A stretch of 64,000 nt of DNA. Source: Xanthoparmelia taractica. Its lineage: Eukaryota; Ascomycota; Lecanoromycetes; Lecanorales; Parmeliaceae. The notes under the pieces are model-generated. The model did not search any database, was not told where the DNA came from, and saw nothing but the letters and a program-made list of their open reading frames with translations. The DNA lies in contig MU853187.1 of NCBI GenBank assembly GCA_033085395.1, positions 62,001-126,000 on the forward strand. Reading direction: 5' to 3'. Numbering within the stretch: the stretch's first letter is position 1; every line of letters starts with the position of its first letter. The position numbers were made by a program, and so were the translations under genes. Shown here piece by piece: positions 45,371-56,840 of the stretch.

Positions 45371-47192
45371 TCAAACTCTCTTCTCACGCAAGGTAACCAT
45401 CAACGCCTTCGGCTCGTACGCTAGATAAGCTCGGTTGTCAGGCCAGTCTTTGTCGTCTTTGTTGACTAGGGAGAGCTCAAAGGACCAGATAATCCTGGCG
45501 AGGATGAGTCGCGATTCTGCTAGGAAGGTCCTACAAGTCACGATAATGTTAGTCGGAGTGGTAGTAAATGTTGACCATCCTTGCAAAAGGGGGAGCGAGG
45601 GTAGGACAGATGTAGTACTGCGTGCAGGAGTGACAACGTACTTTGAGCCCACACAATTCCGGGACCCAGTCGAGAACGGTCGGAAAGCTTCCTTTTCATC
45701 TCTCTCAAAGCGTGACTCGTACAGGGGGTGGGTTGCCGGTAGCCAGCGCTCGGGGTGGAATATTTCGGGTTCTACCCAGTTGGTGGGTGAATTAGAAGCA
45801 GCTAGTGCTGGGATCGAAATCGTGGCCTAGAGATATTCTTAGCGATTCAACTTTTGGAAAATGAGGACTCGACATCAAGTAGAGCGGTTTAGAAGGGGTA
45901 GAGGTCAACGCACTCCGCCAGGAACCATATAGCCGGCAATTTCCTGCCCACCAGCGGCAACAACTCGGCTCTTGGGGTCCGAAGGGGTAGGGTGATGCAT
46001 ACGCAGCGTCTCACTGACAACGGCCTCCAGATAAGGCATTCCCAGGGTAGACGTAATGGTGATGTCTTTCTCGGTCGCAAAGCAAGTGTGGATCTCCTGT
46101 TTGAGCCTTTCCATAGTCTCCGGGAAGGTGAGTAAGTAGTAGGTTGAGGCTGCGAGTGCAGTGGTTGTAAGTTGGCTACCTGCCATCAACATTGCCAAGA
46201 GGTTTACGTTGAGTTCATCACGTGTGATGCCTTTGCTCTTGGTCGCTTCGTCTTTGGCCTCGATAATATTACCAATGACAGGGCTGATGATATCCGACCT
46301 CCCAGATCCGAGATCCCCTTTGTCGAGCCGGCGTGTGATCATGTCCACGCCTAATTTCAGATTGCGTTGTCGAATCCTTGACGTCATTCGCATGAAAACC
46401 CAGGCAATGATCTGATCAAGGGGGTAATATCGACTCAAGCTGCTCCTGATAGAGCCAAATTTGGCGCCAAGGAAGAAGCCCATGATCCAGGTGTTCTCAT
46501 TGTTACCCTCAAGACTGTGGAAAGACTCGCCAAGACAAAGTTCGCCCATTATATCGATGGATGTATAGCCGTAATATTTCGCAATATCAACGCTTCCGTT
46601 GCCAGCTTCGATGACATCCCTACGTAGTCGGGAGATTAGCAGGTCGACGAAAGATTCCACGCAGCGCGCCTGCTCCCGTACTGCTTTGTCGGAGAATGCA
46701 TCCGCAAAGGTACGTCTCATGCGAGAATGAATATGACCTTCGGCCGTGAACAGGGTTTCGGCGCCATTTGGGGGTGGAGTCAGAGCAAGAGGATCTTTCG
46801 GCAACGCGGGCCGCCTTTGGTAGATTTCCTTCCAGGCTGAGGGAGAAATGGTAGTCAACTCATCAGGGGCAACTCGAACAATGGGTCCATATTGAGCGTG
46901 GAGGTCAACAAAATAATCGTGAAGCTTTCCTTTAATATGGGCTCCGACGAACGGGAGGCGGGAGATGGCTGAGAGCCGTGGGCCTGGGAATTTAGCCAAG
47001 GGGGCGAAATAGAGATTGTAAACTGCAAAGATAACATAGTACTGTTGAGAGGTTAGCTACGATAAGTATACATATTGCCGCTGCGTCTAAGAAGGATCGC
47101 ACCAAAAGAAAGAGACCTCCTGCTCTTGCCACTATAGTGCCAAGGGCAGGCAGAGACGCAGGGAGTACAGCGCTGATCGTAGTAGTAGACAT
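45371..47192 (-). CDS. cytochrome P450 of the polyketide cluster
   Basis: Exons 47192-47103, 47041-45914, 45826-45642, 45530-45371; introns 61, 87 and 111 bp; 520 aa. The first exon and start of the second supply the membrane anchor (ARAGGLFLLYYVIFAVYNLY), followed by the FAPLAKFPGPRLSAI proline hinge. Landmarks: K-helix E-T-L-R (VSETLRMHHP), FHPERW, and heme loop FSTGSRNCVG with Cys near residue 464, then the ESRLILARIIWSFEL helix. The I-helix reads AGSQLTTTAL, where relatives usually have AGS-E-T-T, so the conserved acid is Gln. Overall similarity is to secondary-metabolite monooxygenases such as the CYP65 (Tri11-type) group. It lies in the same direction as the HR-PKS and 1.4 kb away, so it probably oxidises the polyketide. 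Confidence 0.87.
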
Positions 47193-48638
47193 AGCGAGGA
47201 AGAATTCTCCATACGTAGGAGCAAAAATACGGCCTCAAAAATAGGAGAATAAGACAGACGATAGGAATTGAAGGTCCTACAATGGACGAGAGCTCAGTCA
47301 AGTACGATCTGATAGGAACAATTCCGAAGATAAGCACCGAGTAATAATGAACCTTCCCCCGATCAGGGAGGGACAAACAGAACAGGAGAGGCATGTCGGT
47401 CAAAACACCTTGGGCCAAAGCCGCTTGGCTGTAGTACTATCGAGCCTCTTCTACCCACGTTGCATCCCATGGCTTTGTGGCGTCGCCAACATTCTATGAT
47501 AGGTCACAAAGTAAGATCTGACTGCATAGTTAAGAATTTGGGGTTGGAAGATTAGTCTGACAGCGCTTTTTCGGTTTTACTTTGAGTTAATGTTTGGCGG
47601 ATGGATGGCGGAATAGCCGCGAAAGGCAAGCCCGCTTCAATCTCACTGACCTGCCGACTCCTTCGGCGCAACACTTTTTGGGGAATCCAAAAATATAGCC
47701 TTAGCAGTCCTTCTATCCGGACTCCTTCGGTCCATTAGTCACAGCTTCTTGCCTGCTTTCAGCTATCGGCATTCCTGTACGTGCTATGGTCCGCTGGACC
47801 TCCTTTGGTATCGGAGGGCTGGTAATACTCCGTCTCAACAGCTCAACTGGAATCAGTTTTGCCGAACACTTTGGGGAGTGGGAGCAGAGACCCTAATGAA
47901 TTTTCTCTTGAGCTTGGGAGGTCTGACGCCGAGTTCGCGCTCCGTTTACCGACGGCTCGAGATATATTTGAGGTGGTAAATACTTTGCCCAGGATGTCTT
48001 GCAAAACCTGCCAAGTAGAGTCGGAAGGCGATTGAATTGGAGGTTGTCCTGCTGGGTCGACTACGTAGGCAAAAGAAGACTGAAGTAGTATGTTATTAGA
48101 GTAGTAGTGAGTCGTTGCTTGCCAGCCAATCTCTTACTTATATTCAAGCTGGTATCTATAATGGAAGACGTCTACATGAAGATATTCTATTGTCAAGCCA
48201 GTAGGTAGAGGCTTCTCAGGATGTAGTGGGTTCTTTTGTGTGGTAGAAGTCTTTACATCGCTGTAGACAAGGTACATTATGGGCATCGATGTCCGAGTGT
48301 GTTTGAATGGGATCGTTTCAGTTACAGAGGACCAAGAAACTGTATTGCATTCGGCGCCTACAGTCGATTTACCAGGTAGCTTGCATATCTCTGGGACTCT
48401 GCTTCGTCGTTGCTGCTTGCTTGAGGTAAAGAGGGCTTTCTAGGCTGTATATAGACGCGTACACACAAGAAGATAAAAACCGAAATCTCATTAATCCGTC
48501 TCCCAGAGAACCAATTCATGAAGCTGTCGAACAACGACTTGAAAGAGGAAAAAAAATAACAATACCCTGCAAGCTTGCCGCCGTCATTTCCTCCCAAAAT
48601 CAAGTTTTCCAAAACCAATCATAGGCACCGATTCAATT
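47193..48638. other. 1.4-kb intergenic region between P450 start and HR-PKS end
   Basis: No gene is supported. It contains the P450 promoter, a paired CCG-N-CGG motif (listed separately) and the HR-PKS 3' flank. Confidence 0.55.
47654..47730. promoter_or_regulatory. paired CCG(N7-8)CGG elements upstream of the P450
   Basis: CCGACTCCTTCGG at 47654-47666 and CCGGACTCCTTCGG at 47717-47730 share GACTCCTTCGG. Everted CCG...CGG half-sites are the type bound by Zn2Cys6 factors that regulate fungal clusters. They lie about 460-540 bp upstream of the P450 start. A binding role is an inference. Confidence 0.35.
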
Positions 48639-51600
48639 TCACTTCGCCACCAAGTCCGCTGGCAAGAATGGACTCTTTATCACCACCTTTCCGGCCAAGG
48701 CCGAGATCGGCATGCTCGCCAAAATATCAAAAACGCTCACACTGACCTTGATTTCCTTGAATATCCAATTCGCAATCTCGACCGCTACGAGCGAATCGAC
48801 TCCATAAGAATGCAACGGCCTCCCCTCATCAATTTCCGAGGTCTCGGTCTGCAATGATTTCGCAACTCGCGCAATCAATGCATCCTTCATGGCAATCTCT
48901 GCGTCTGCGGGAGTGGTGAAATGAGGAAGAAGATCCCGGAGGGCGACGCTGCCGTTGGGGCCCGAAGCAGATGGGGTGGAGGAGAGAGAGGCGGAGAGAC
49001 CGGTTCGGGCGAGGATACCGAAGCGCGGATCGTCAAAATAGAACGGACGGCGAATGTTGGCTAGATGGGCGGTGCCACCGGTTGCAAACCCAGTTAGGAT
49101 TTGCGGCGGTAACTGAGTTTCGATATCAGTGCTTGAAGACTGTAACTCTGCAGTGATGATTTTCTTAATTAGGACATGCAGTTCAGTCTCACGGATACCG
49201 AACGGCTGTTCCCATTCCTTGAGATAGTCTGTGGCGCCGTGCTCTGCAATGACTCCGACGTCACGCATGATACCCAAGTCGATAGTCACAGCTTTGAGAC
49301 CCTGACTGCGGCGATAGTGTGCCAGCGCGTCTTGGTACGCACCTGCAGCCGCGTAGTTGCTCTGGGTACGGTTGCCGAAGATGCCGGCGAAAGAGCTGAG
49401 GGTTACGAAGAAGTCGAGATCCTTCGGTAGAAGCGTGTGAAGATTCCAGCTGCCTTGAACTTTAGGGCGGAGAGACTCGGTCCATTGCGCGTGTGTCATC
49501 TTTTCGAAAAGAACGTCGCGCAAGACCATGGCGCACTGGAAAACACCTTTGACTGCGGGCATTTTCTCAGCACAATGGGAAATGGTCTCCGCCACAGACT
49601 CTTTGTCGGCTATGTCACAGCGGTACACGCCGGTCTTGACATTCCTTTGCTCCAGCTCTTGAATGAGCTTTTGTGCTGATGTCGACTGGTCTCCAGACCT
49701 TGATATGAAGCATAGGTTCCGCGCCCCAAGGTCCACCAGAAGGTTTGAGAGACTACGGCCTAGTCCACCGAGTCCGCCAACCAGCACGTAGGTCGCGTTC
49801 CCGTCCAATTTGAGTGATATGTCAGCGTGGTGTAGGACTGGAACAACATCTTTCCCGTCCCATGTAATCGCTATCTTTCCGCGGTGTTTACCAGTTTGCA
49901 TGAGACGGAACGCGTTCTCGATCTCTGAAACAGGATAGACCGTGACCGGTGACACTGGGCGACTGATACCTTGACGCAGGAAGTTGAAGGTACCTTCAAT
50001 TATTTCGGCCATCAACTGTGGGTTCGCTGTCATGACGTGTTTCAGGTTGAAGAATGTGAAGGTGGCGTCTTGTAAGAAGGGGCGCATTTCGAGACCAGTA
50101 TTTCCGAGAATGTCTTTCATGCCGATTTCAATAAAGGTGCCGAAGGGAGCAATGCAGCGCCAGGTTCGCCGGAGGGCTTCCCCAGACAGGGAGTTGATGA
50201 TACAGTCAACGCCACGCCCATTGGTCATTCGGAGTACCCCTTTTTCGAAACTCAGATCTCGGGAGTTGAAGATGTGGTCATCAGGTAGGCCGTACTCTTC
50301 CCGAATCAGATTTCGCTTGTCAGAAGAGCCTACGGTCGCAAAGATCTCCAGGTCAAAGTGCTTGGCGATCTGGATTGCAGCCTGTCCCACGCCCCCAGCT
50401 GCAGCGTGAATCAGCACAGACTGCTTGGGACGCACATGCGCGACATGAACAAGGGCGTAGAAAGCGGTGCAATGGACCAGAGGTAGAGTGGCAGCTTCTG
50501 CAAATGAAACACCATCTGGGATGCGCTGACAAAAGATTGCTTTGTTCCGGAATAAAGTCCTGTGGCTCCCATGGCCCAGAGTACAGACACTGTCACCCGC
50601 TTCCAGAGTCGTGACGTCGCATCCGACACGCCTGATGATCCCACTGGCTTCGAATCCTAGTAGACTGTCAGGGATCTGTCCCATGGCAACCATGACATCG
50701 CGAAAGCTAGAGAGTGTTAGCTTAAGAGGTTCGAAAAGTACCAGATGAACTCACTTGAGACCGGTAGCTTTGACCTCGATCTCAACCTCATCTTTTCCAA
50801 GCTCGGTTCCAGCAACATCGTCATTCTCTACACAAAGGGTATCCAGCATCCCTTGCGCCCTTATAGCCAGCATTTGCGGGCCATTGACTTGTTCCAGAGC
50901 CATATTCTCGACATTCTCCTTACCTTCCACAAGCAATTGGGTGATGTCTTCGTTCATAGGTGCATCTTCCACCACACGGCATACCTGCAGGACCCCAGCG
51001 TCTGCCCTGAATTCATCGTCGGAATTAGCCGTCGTGGCAACTTGTCCAACGAGGAACGCTAGCTTCTCAGGCGTGTCCAGAGATTTGTGTTGCACTTGGA
51101 GGGAACGGAACAGCTTTCCTGGTATTTCATTGCGTATGCTCCGAGCCATACCAGCTGCTACCGCACCAGCTGGGCCATCAAGAGCCGTGACCCAGGTCAG
51201 ATTTGCAGAATCCAATATGATGCTTTTCACTTTGTTGAAGTCTGCCTCGCTGAGATCTTCTAAAAAGGGTGCGTCAAGTTCCAACAACGAGATGCACTCT
51301 TTCTGCGAAATGTCGTACGTCGTCTGGTCCCATGCCATTCTACTGGTTTTAATGGTGCGATTCTCGAGCTCATGGACGAGTTGGGTGGCCAAAGCAGAGG
51401 ATCTATCCGAAGGGTTTGAAGCCTCCAAGATAACGACATTGCGATTCGGGTGATCTTGTTCAAGGGTCTCACTATTTGTCGCAACTGCTAAGCTCAAATG
51501 TTGATACCGGGTATCTTCAAAGTCTGAAACTCCAAACTCAGCATGCAACTTGTTTCGCTTGAGTACAGCATCCAGTGATCCGTTATCCGTGATGCCGGGA

Positions 51601-54600
51601 TAATGATGTTTCGAACTAAGCAACAATTAGTCTTGATCAGATTGAGACGTATGGGTGCTTACTTGGAAGAGCTTGCCAAGCACCGGAATACCATCGACAG
51701 CCCTGTTGCAGGGTGTGCGACATTAACAAGGCATAGCTTGCCCTCTGGCTTTAGCAGTTTTTTCATGTTCGTCAGGGTCTTTTCGTCATCTTGTACTCTC
51801 AGAGGATTTGATGCGATGATCATGTCGAAAGTTCCGCCCTCGAAACCTTGGCTACTGAGCTCTTTCTCGATAGAAAGAGTCTTGAAAGTTATACTGGCAT
51901 TCGTGGCAGCTAGGTGGTCTTTTGCTTCTTTCAGATCTCCCTCGTTAGAGGCTGAGAAGACATAATTAGGCAGACTAGGCATAGCGTCTGAAAGCTCCGA
52001 GGTCGATGAGAAAAGTGATAAGGCCAAACCCCCTCTGGCAGTCCCCAATTCCAAGACGGAAAGATCTGGATTGTTGTGCGACAGCACGCTGACAAACTAG
52101 ATTTCATTAGCCTGAATCACGATTCTCCACCGCTCAAATGTTCGTACTCACCTTTCCGACTTTTCCAAGACACTCGTCTAAACCCCTGACTTCGTGTTGC
52201 AATCGAGCAGTCAGGTCATCTTGGAGTAGCAACTCACTGGCGTCGACAATCCCGAGGAGGATATGTTCGAGATTCCGTCCGATTTTGCAAAGAGCTTTGC
52301 CCTCGGCACTCTCTGAGTTTACTTCCCCTTCATATAGTACTGCTGTCTCCTCGTCGATCCCCAAGTATCCTTCATCAGGAGTCTGTAAGAAGTGGCCATA
52401 AGTATTCACTTGGTCTTGCTGTTCCTGCATCCATCTGTAGAACTCCTGAAGATGAGGCTTCTTCACGTCGTCTATGGATACATGGTCCAAAGCCTGGCTG
52501 ATGAAATAAAGTGCGAGCTTTTCTGACTTCTCGAGCCCACTTACTATCTCTGACGTCAAGGCTTTGGGCATGGCTCCGTTCAGCATTATTTTCTTTTGAT
52601 CCAAAGAAAGTAATTCAAGTGCAGGCTCCCACACCATCTTGCTGAAGAGCTTCTTAGTTGTTGGCTCCATGTCTTCGTCATTAGCTCCCGCTGACCCAGA
52701 GATCGCAGCAAGGCAAAAGCCTTTTAGCGTCACAGCTGGCCGGTCAGATATCTCGTCTAGCATAACCAGATTCGCCATCAGTTCTCTGAAGCCGTGCTTG
52801 GAGGCAGTGGAAAATCCCTTGAATCGCGATCCGACTTCGAACGGAGCATCTGCGGATATCACCATCTCGTCGATGGATGTAGGCACCATTGCTTCTTTCA
52901 GCCGTCCTTTCTGATCCTTGTATGCCGCAAAGACGGCATGGAACATCGCATCCAAAGTTGTGGGGTGGATGATGTGGGGCCTCCCCACTACTGCGGACAC
53001 TGAAGGAAAGGCGTGCTCTGAGACATCAACATCACAGCAGCTGTTGCCGCGCCCTCTGCGGATCTTTGAAATGTTCTGGAAGGTGGAACCGTAGTTCAAA
53101 CCGACAGAGGCGAGCTCCGTATAGAAGTCCTTGGTGTTCTCTCGGGTCGGGCAGAGGCTCTCGGTCTTGCTGTATTGAGCTTGAGCTGTCTGGTCTTCGA
53201 GATCCCGTTCAATGCTCATGCCCGAACCTTCTGTGGATTTGTATTCGATTAGTAGAAGGCCGTGAGAGTTTTGTCGAAGACTCTGTCCGTTGAGGCAGCT
53301 CGATACGGTGAACTCATACCAGGTCGAAGAGTTGTTCTGTGTGCCGATGAGGTGAGGTCGGAGTTGGACTATGAGTTCCAGATCAGATTCTTCTGTGATG
53401 AGGGCAGGAGCAATTATCTGGACATCCCTTAGCCTGAAGTCTCTGATAGTCTGCCCTTCAGCGGCGACCTGACAGGCAGCCTCAATAGCAGCGCAGATAT
53501 AGCCCGCAGCAGGGTATATGATTGAGCCCTGGATTTGGTGATCTCGGATCCATGGTTCTTCAGAAATACGCATGAATCCTCTCCAAAGGCGTTCAGACTC
53601 ACCAAAGGTCGGACACGGAGCTCCAAGTAATCTCATGCGCGGGTGCTGGCGAGAGCGGAACTCCTTGGTGATACGGGACTCACTCCAGAAGGTACGCGAA
53701 TGGTTCCAATTGTAAGACGGTAAGTCGACCAACGGCTGAGCGTCATTCGTGTCACCATTCACTTCTTTGACGTTGACACTCAAGCCTTGAGAGAACAAAG
53801 CTCCCACTGCAGCCAAAGCTGTTTGAATACTGTTCTTCCCTCGTGAAAGGACCGATCGATAGTCGACACCCTTGATGCCGTGTTTTTTCATTGTCTGATT
53901 TGCTGGGCCTTGTAGAGCCGAGTGCGGACCAATCTCAAGTAAGACGTCCACTGCAGTGTCCAAGCTTCGTCGCTCAGCTTCCATTGGACGTAGCAGGTCA
54001 TAGAGGGCATCGTAGAATAAAACTGGAGACACTAGGTTGCGCACCCAATTAATGGGTCCAAGCTCGCTGGGCTCAACAAGTTCTCCGGTAACAGCGGAAT
54101 ACATCTTTCGAGAGGGGTATCCGTTTTGTGGCTGAATATCCATCATAGATTGCAGGTACGGCACTGAGATCATCTCCATATGTGGTGAGTGATACGCAGT
54201 TTCGACCTTTAGCTTTCGGGCAAAGACACCATCTTTCTTCAGCATGGCCTCCAACTCATCAATTGCCGGCGCATCACCAGATATTGTGACGCTTGACGGA
54301 GAGTTGACACAGGCCACAACGACATCACCGGAAGTAATTCGAGCTATCCAATCCTCAGCTTCGGATTCGGAGGCACCCACTGCCATCATCGAACCATGTA
54401 CTGAAGGAGAGATTGTCTTCATTTGTGACGACAAAAGACCTCGATAGTAGGCGGCTTTCAGTGCATCTTCCTTGCTCAGTGCACCCAAGCAGTATGCCCC
54501 TGCAATTTCACCACTTGAATGTCCAGTGATTGCGGAGGGAACTATATTCCACGATTCTAGCAGATCGACGAGCGCAATCTGCAAGATCGTACATATGGGC

Positions 54601-56840
54601 TGGCTGTAGGCCGGTAGATTGATGTTCGATCGATCTTCTTCACGGAGCATTTCTTCCATGGCGGACCATTTACACTTCAGGTCAGAGCGGAGATACTCGT
54701 CTGAAGCTTCTACGCTCTCTCGAAAGATAGGATACTGATTGAGCTCTGCGCCCATCCTTGCCCATTGGGCGCCTTGGCCCGTGAAGATGAAGCCAATCCG
54801 AGGCTCACTAGAGGGTCGGAAAGATGGCACATCAAGAGACTTATTCTCTAAGTTAGATAGGAGCTCATCCGGTGTTGAGGCAGTCAAGTAAGTCTTCCAT
54901 GCTAACCGAGAGCGTTTGTGGCCCAACGTAAAGGCAAGATCGCGAAGAAACTCAGCGCTTGGAGGTGTAGGACTCGCGAGGCAGTCCCGGAGATATGTAG
55001 AAAGAGATCTTTTCTGGCGATTCAGACCGTCCTGGTCCTGCGCGCTGAGGACGAAAAGTCTAAGCTTTTTCTGGCTCTGGCTTAGCTTGAACTTCAAAGC
55101 TCTTATCGAGGGGTTGGGTGTTTGGTTTCGAATGAGCCCGCGAGCCCCATTAGGAGTAGAGATAGAGGGTTTTGTGAAATGATTTCCTCTGAGCCTCCTC
55201 TTTTCTAGATAGTGGAAGGCATCATCCAATATAGCGTGGGCATTTGTCCCTCCGTAGCCGAAGCCTTGAACCTAGACCATTTACACGTCAGTAGCTCGCG
55301 GGGCACGGTTATGTATGGATGAACTCACACTAATACGTCGTTGTCCCTCGGCGGGCCATGGCATTACTTTAGTTGGAATCTCGATGTTCCACTCATCAAA
55401 TGGAATTCGAGGATTTGCCTGATGGAAGTGTATATTCGGGGGAATAACGGCATGCTCAAGGATATATATCGACTTGATAATACCAGCCAGACCCGCGGTG
55501 GCTTCGAGGTGGCCAATCTGCGTTCGTCAGCGCAGTACTTTTATAAAACTATGAAAATGCTCACATTTGACTTTACGGATCCAACGATAAGTTTGTTGTC
55601 AGATGTCCGCCCGGCGGCCAAAGTCTCTGAAAGTGCCTTCAGCTCCAGAGGATCGCCCGCTTTTGTCCCGGTTCCCTATTTTTGGTCAGCCTTTTGCAAA
55701 CAGCAGGTTGCTCATATTCAGGAAAAAATTTACGTGAGCCTCAAAGTAGTGTGTATCTCGGAGACTGAGCCCAGCGGAACGGTAAGTCGACCGGATCAAA
55801 TCTGCCTGGGCATCCGCATTTGGGACAGTGATCGACTTGGTTTTCCCATCCTGATTGACGCCGGTACCCCGAATGACGGCACGAATAGGGTCACCATCTC
55901 TGATGGCATCGTCGACACGTTTGAGCACAAGGGCGGCGAAGCCCTCGCCGCGTCCATATCCGTCACCTCTGATGTCGAAGCTCTTGGATCGTCCGTCTTG
56001 GGCCAAGAACTGCTGGTTGGACAGGGCGAGGAACATTTCGGGGTTCAACAAAAGATTGGAGCCACCAACAATGGCTGTGTTAGACTCCCCAGTTCGGAGG
56101 CTCTGGCATCCTTGGTGTACGGCAACTAGGCTTGACGAACATGCAGTACCAAGTGTGAAGCTGGGTCCCCGTAGGTCGTAAAACCAAGAGACACGGTTGG
56201 ATATCAACTCAGAACCCGAACCGCTCATACTGTAGAGGGGCATAGCTTCCGGGTCCCGAAAGAGCATCTCTCGATAGTCGGTGGTGAAATTTCCGATGTA
56301 GCAAGACGTGTTGGTCCCAGCGATGGTCTCGAGCGGCAGACCTGCGTTTTCAAATGCCTCGTATGCAACCTCTAACATAAGTCTCTGATTTGGATCCATG
56401 GCTATGGCCTCATTATGACTGATGCTAAAGAAGTTTGCATCAAAAGCGGCGACATCTTGCCGCAGGAAATGTGCACCCTGTGTTATACTAGTGTCTAGCC
56501 TTCCTTTGGCGGTACTGTGGAAAGCATTCATGTTGAACCGCTGCGGCTCTGAATACGCAGCTTCGTGGCAACGTGTTAGCGAGGGAACGGTAGGCATACA
56601 CAGGATATTTGGCAATGACGTACATCGCGCTTTGCACAGAAAATCCCAGAAAGCTGGTCCATTTTCTGCATCACCAGGGAAGCGACAAGCAATTCCAACG
56701 ACGGCGATAGAATTGGGGTCATCAATGCCCGAGTCCCGTCTCTCCGGGCTCAGAAAATGAGGCATGATTGAGCCAGGTCTGCTGAAAGGCTGCGCAAGGA
56801 TGGAGGAAGGGGCCCTTCTATGATACCTGATCAAAGACAA
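48639..56840 (-). CDS. highly reducing polyketide synthase (KS-AT-DH-MT*-ER-KR-ACP)
   Basis: Eight exons: 56840-56624, 56560-55734, 55675-55565, 55517-55329, 55271-52152, 52096-51663, 51615-50755, 50706-48639. All frames join; 2608 aa (a start at 56765 gives 2583). KS residues about 42-470: TACSSS cysteine, EAHGTGT and SNIGHLEATAG histidines, both restored by splicing. AT about 605-900 with GHSSGE. DH about 950-1260 with HQIQGSIIYP and HPTTLDAMFH. The MT-like region about 1480-1640 reads LELGTARGG, lacking the usual glycine-rich SAM motif. ER about 1880-2215 with HAAAGGVGQAA. KR about 2215-2400 with GGLGGLGRS. ACP with GVDSLVAVE serine near 2555. It makes a reduced chain that, given the divergent NR-PKS, is probably handed to that enzyme. 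There is no thioesterase, as expected. Confidence 0.92.

Noticed and set aside
48639..56840. Several separate PKS fragments or a broken PKS gene
   Set aside because: Seven short introns, each with GT-AG and preserved phase, join all segments into one continuous synthase.
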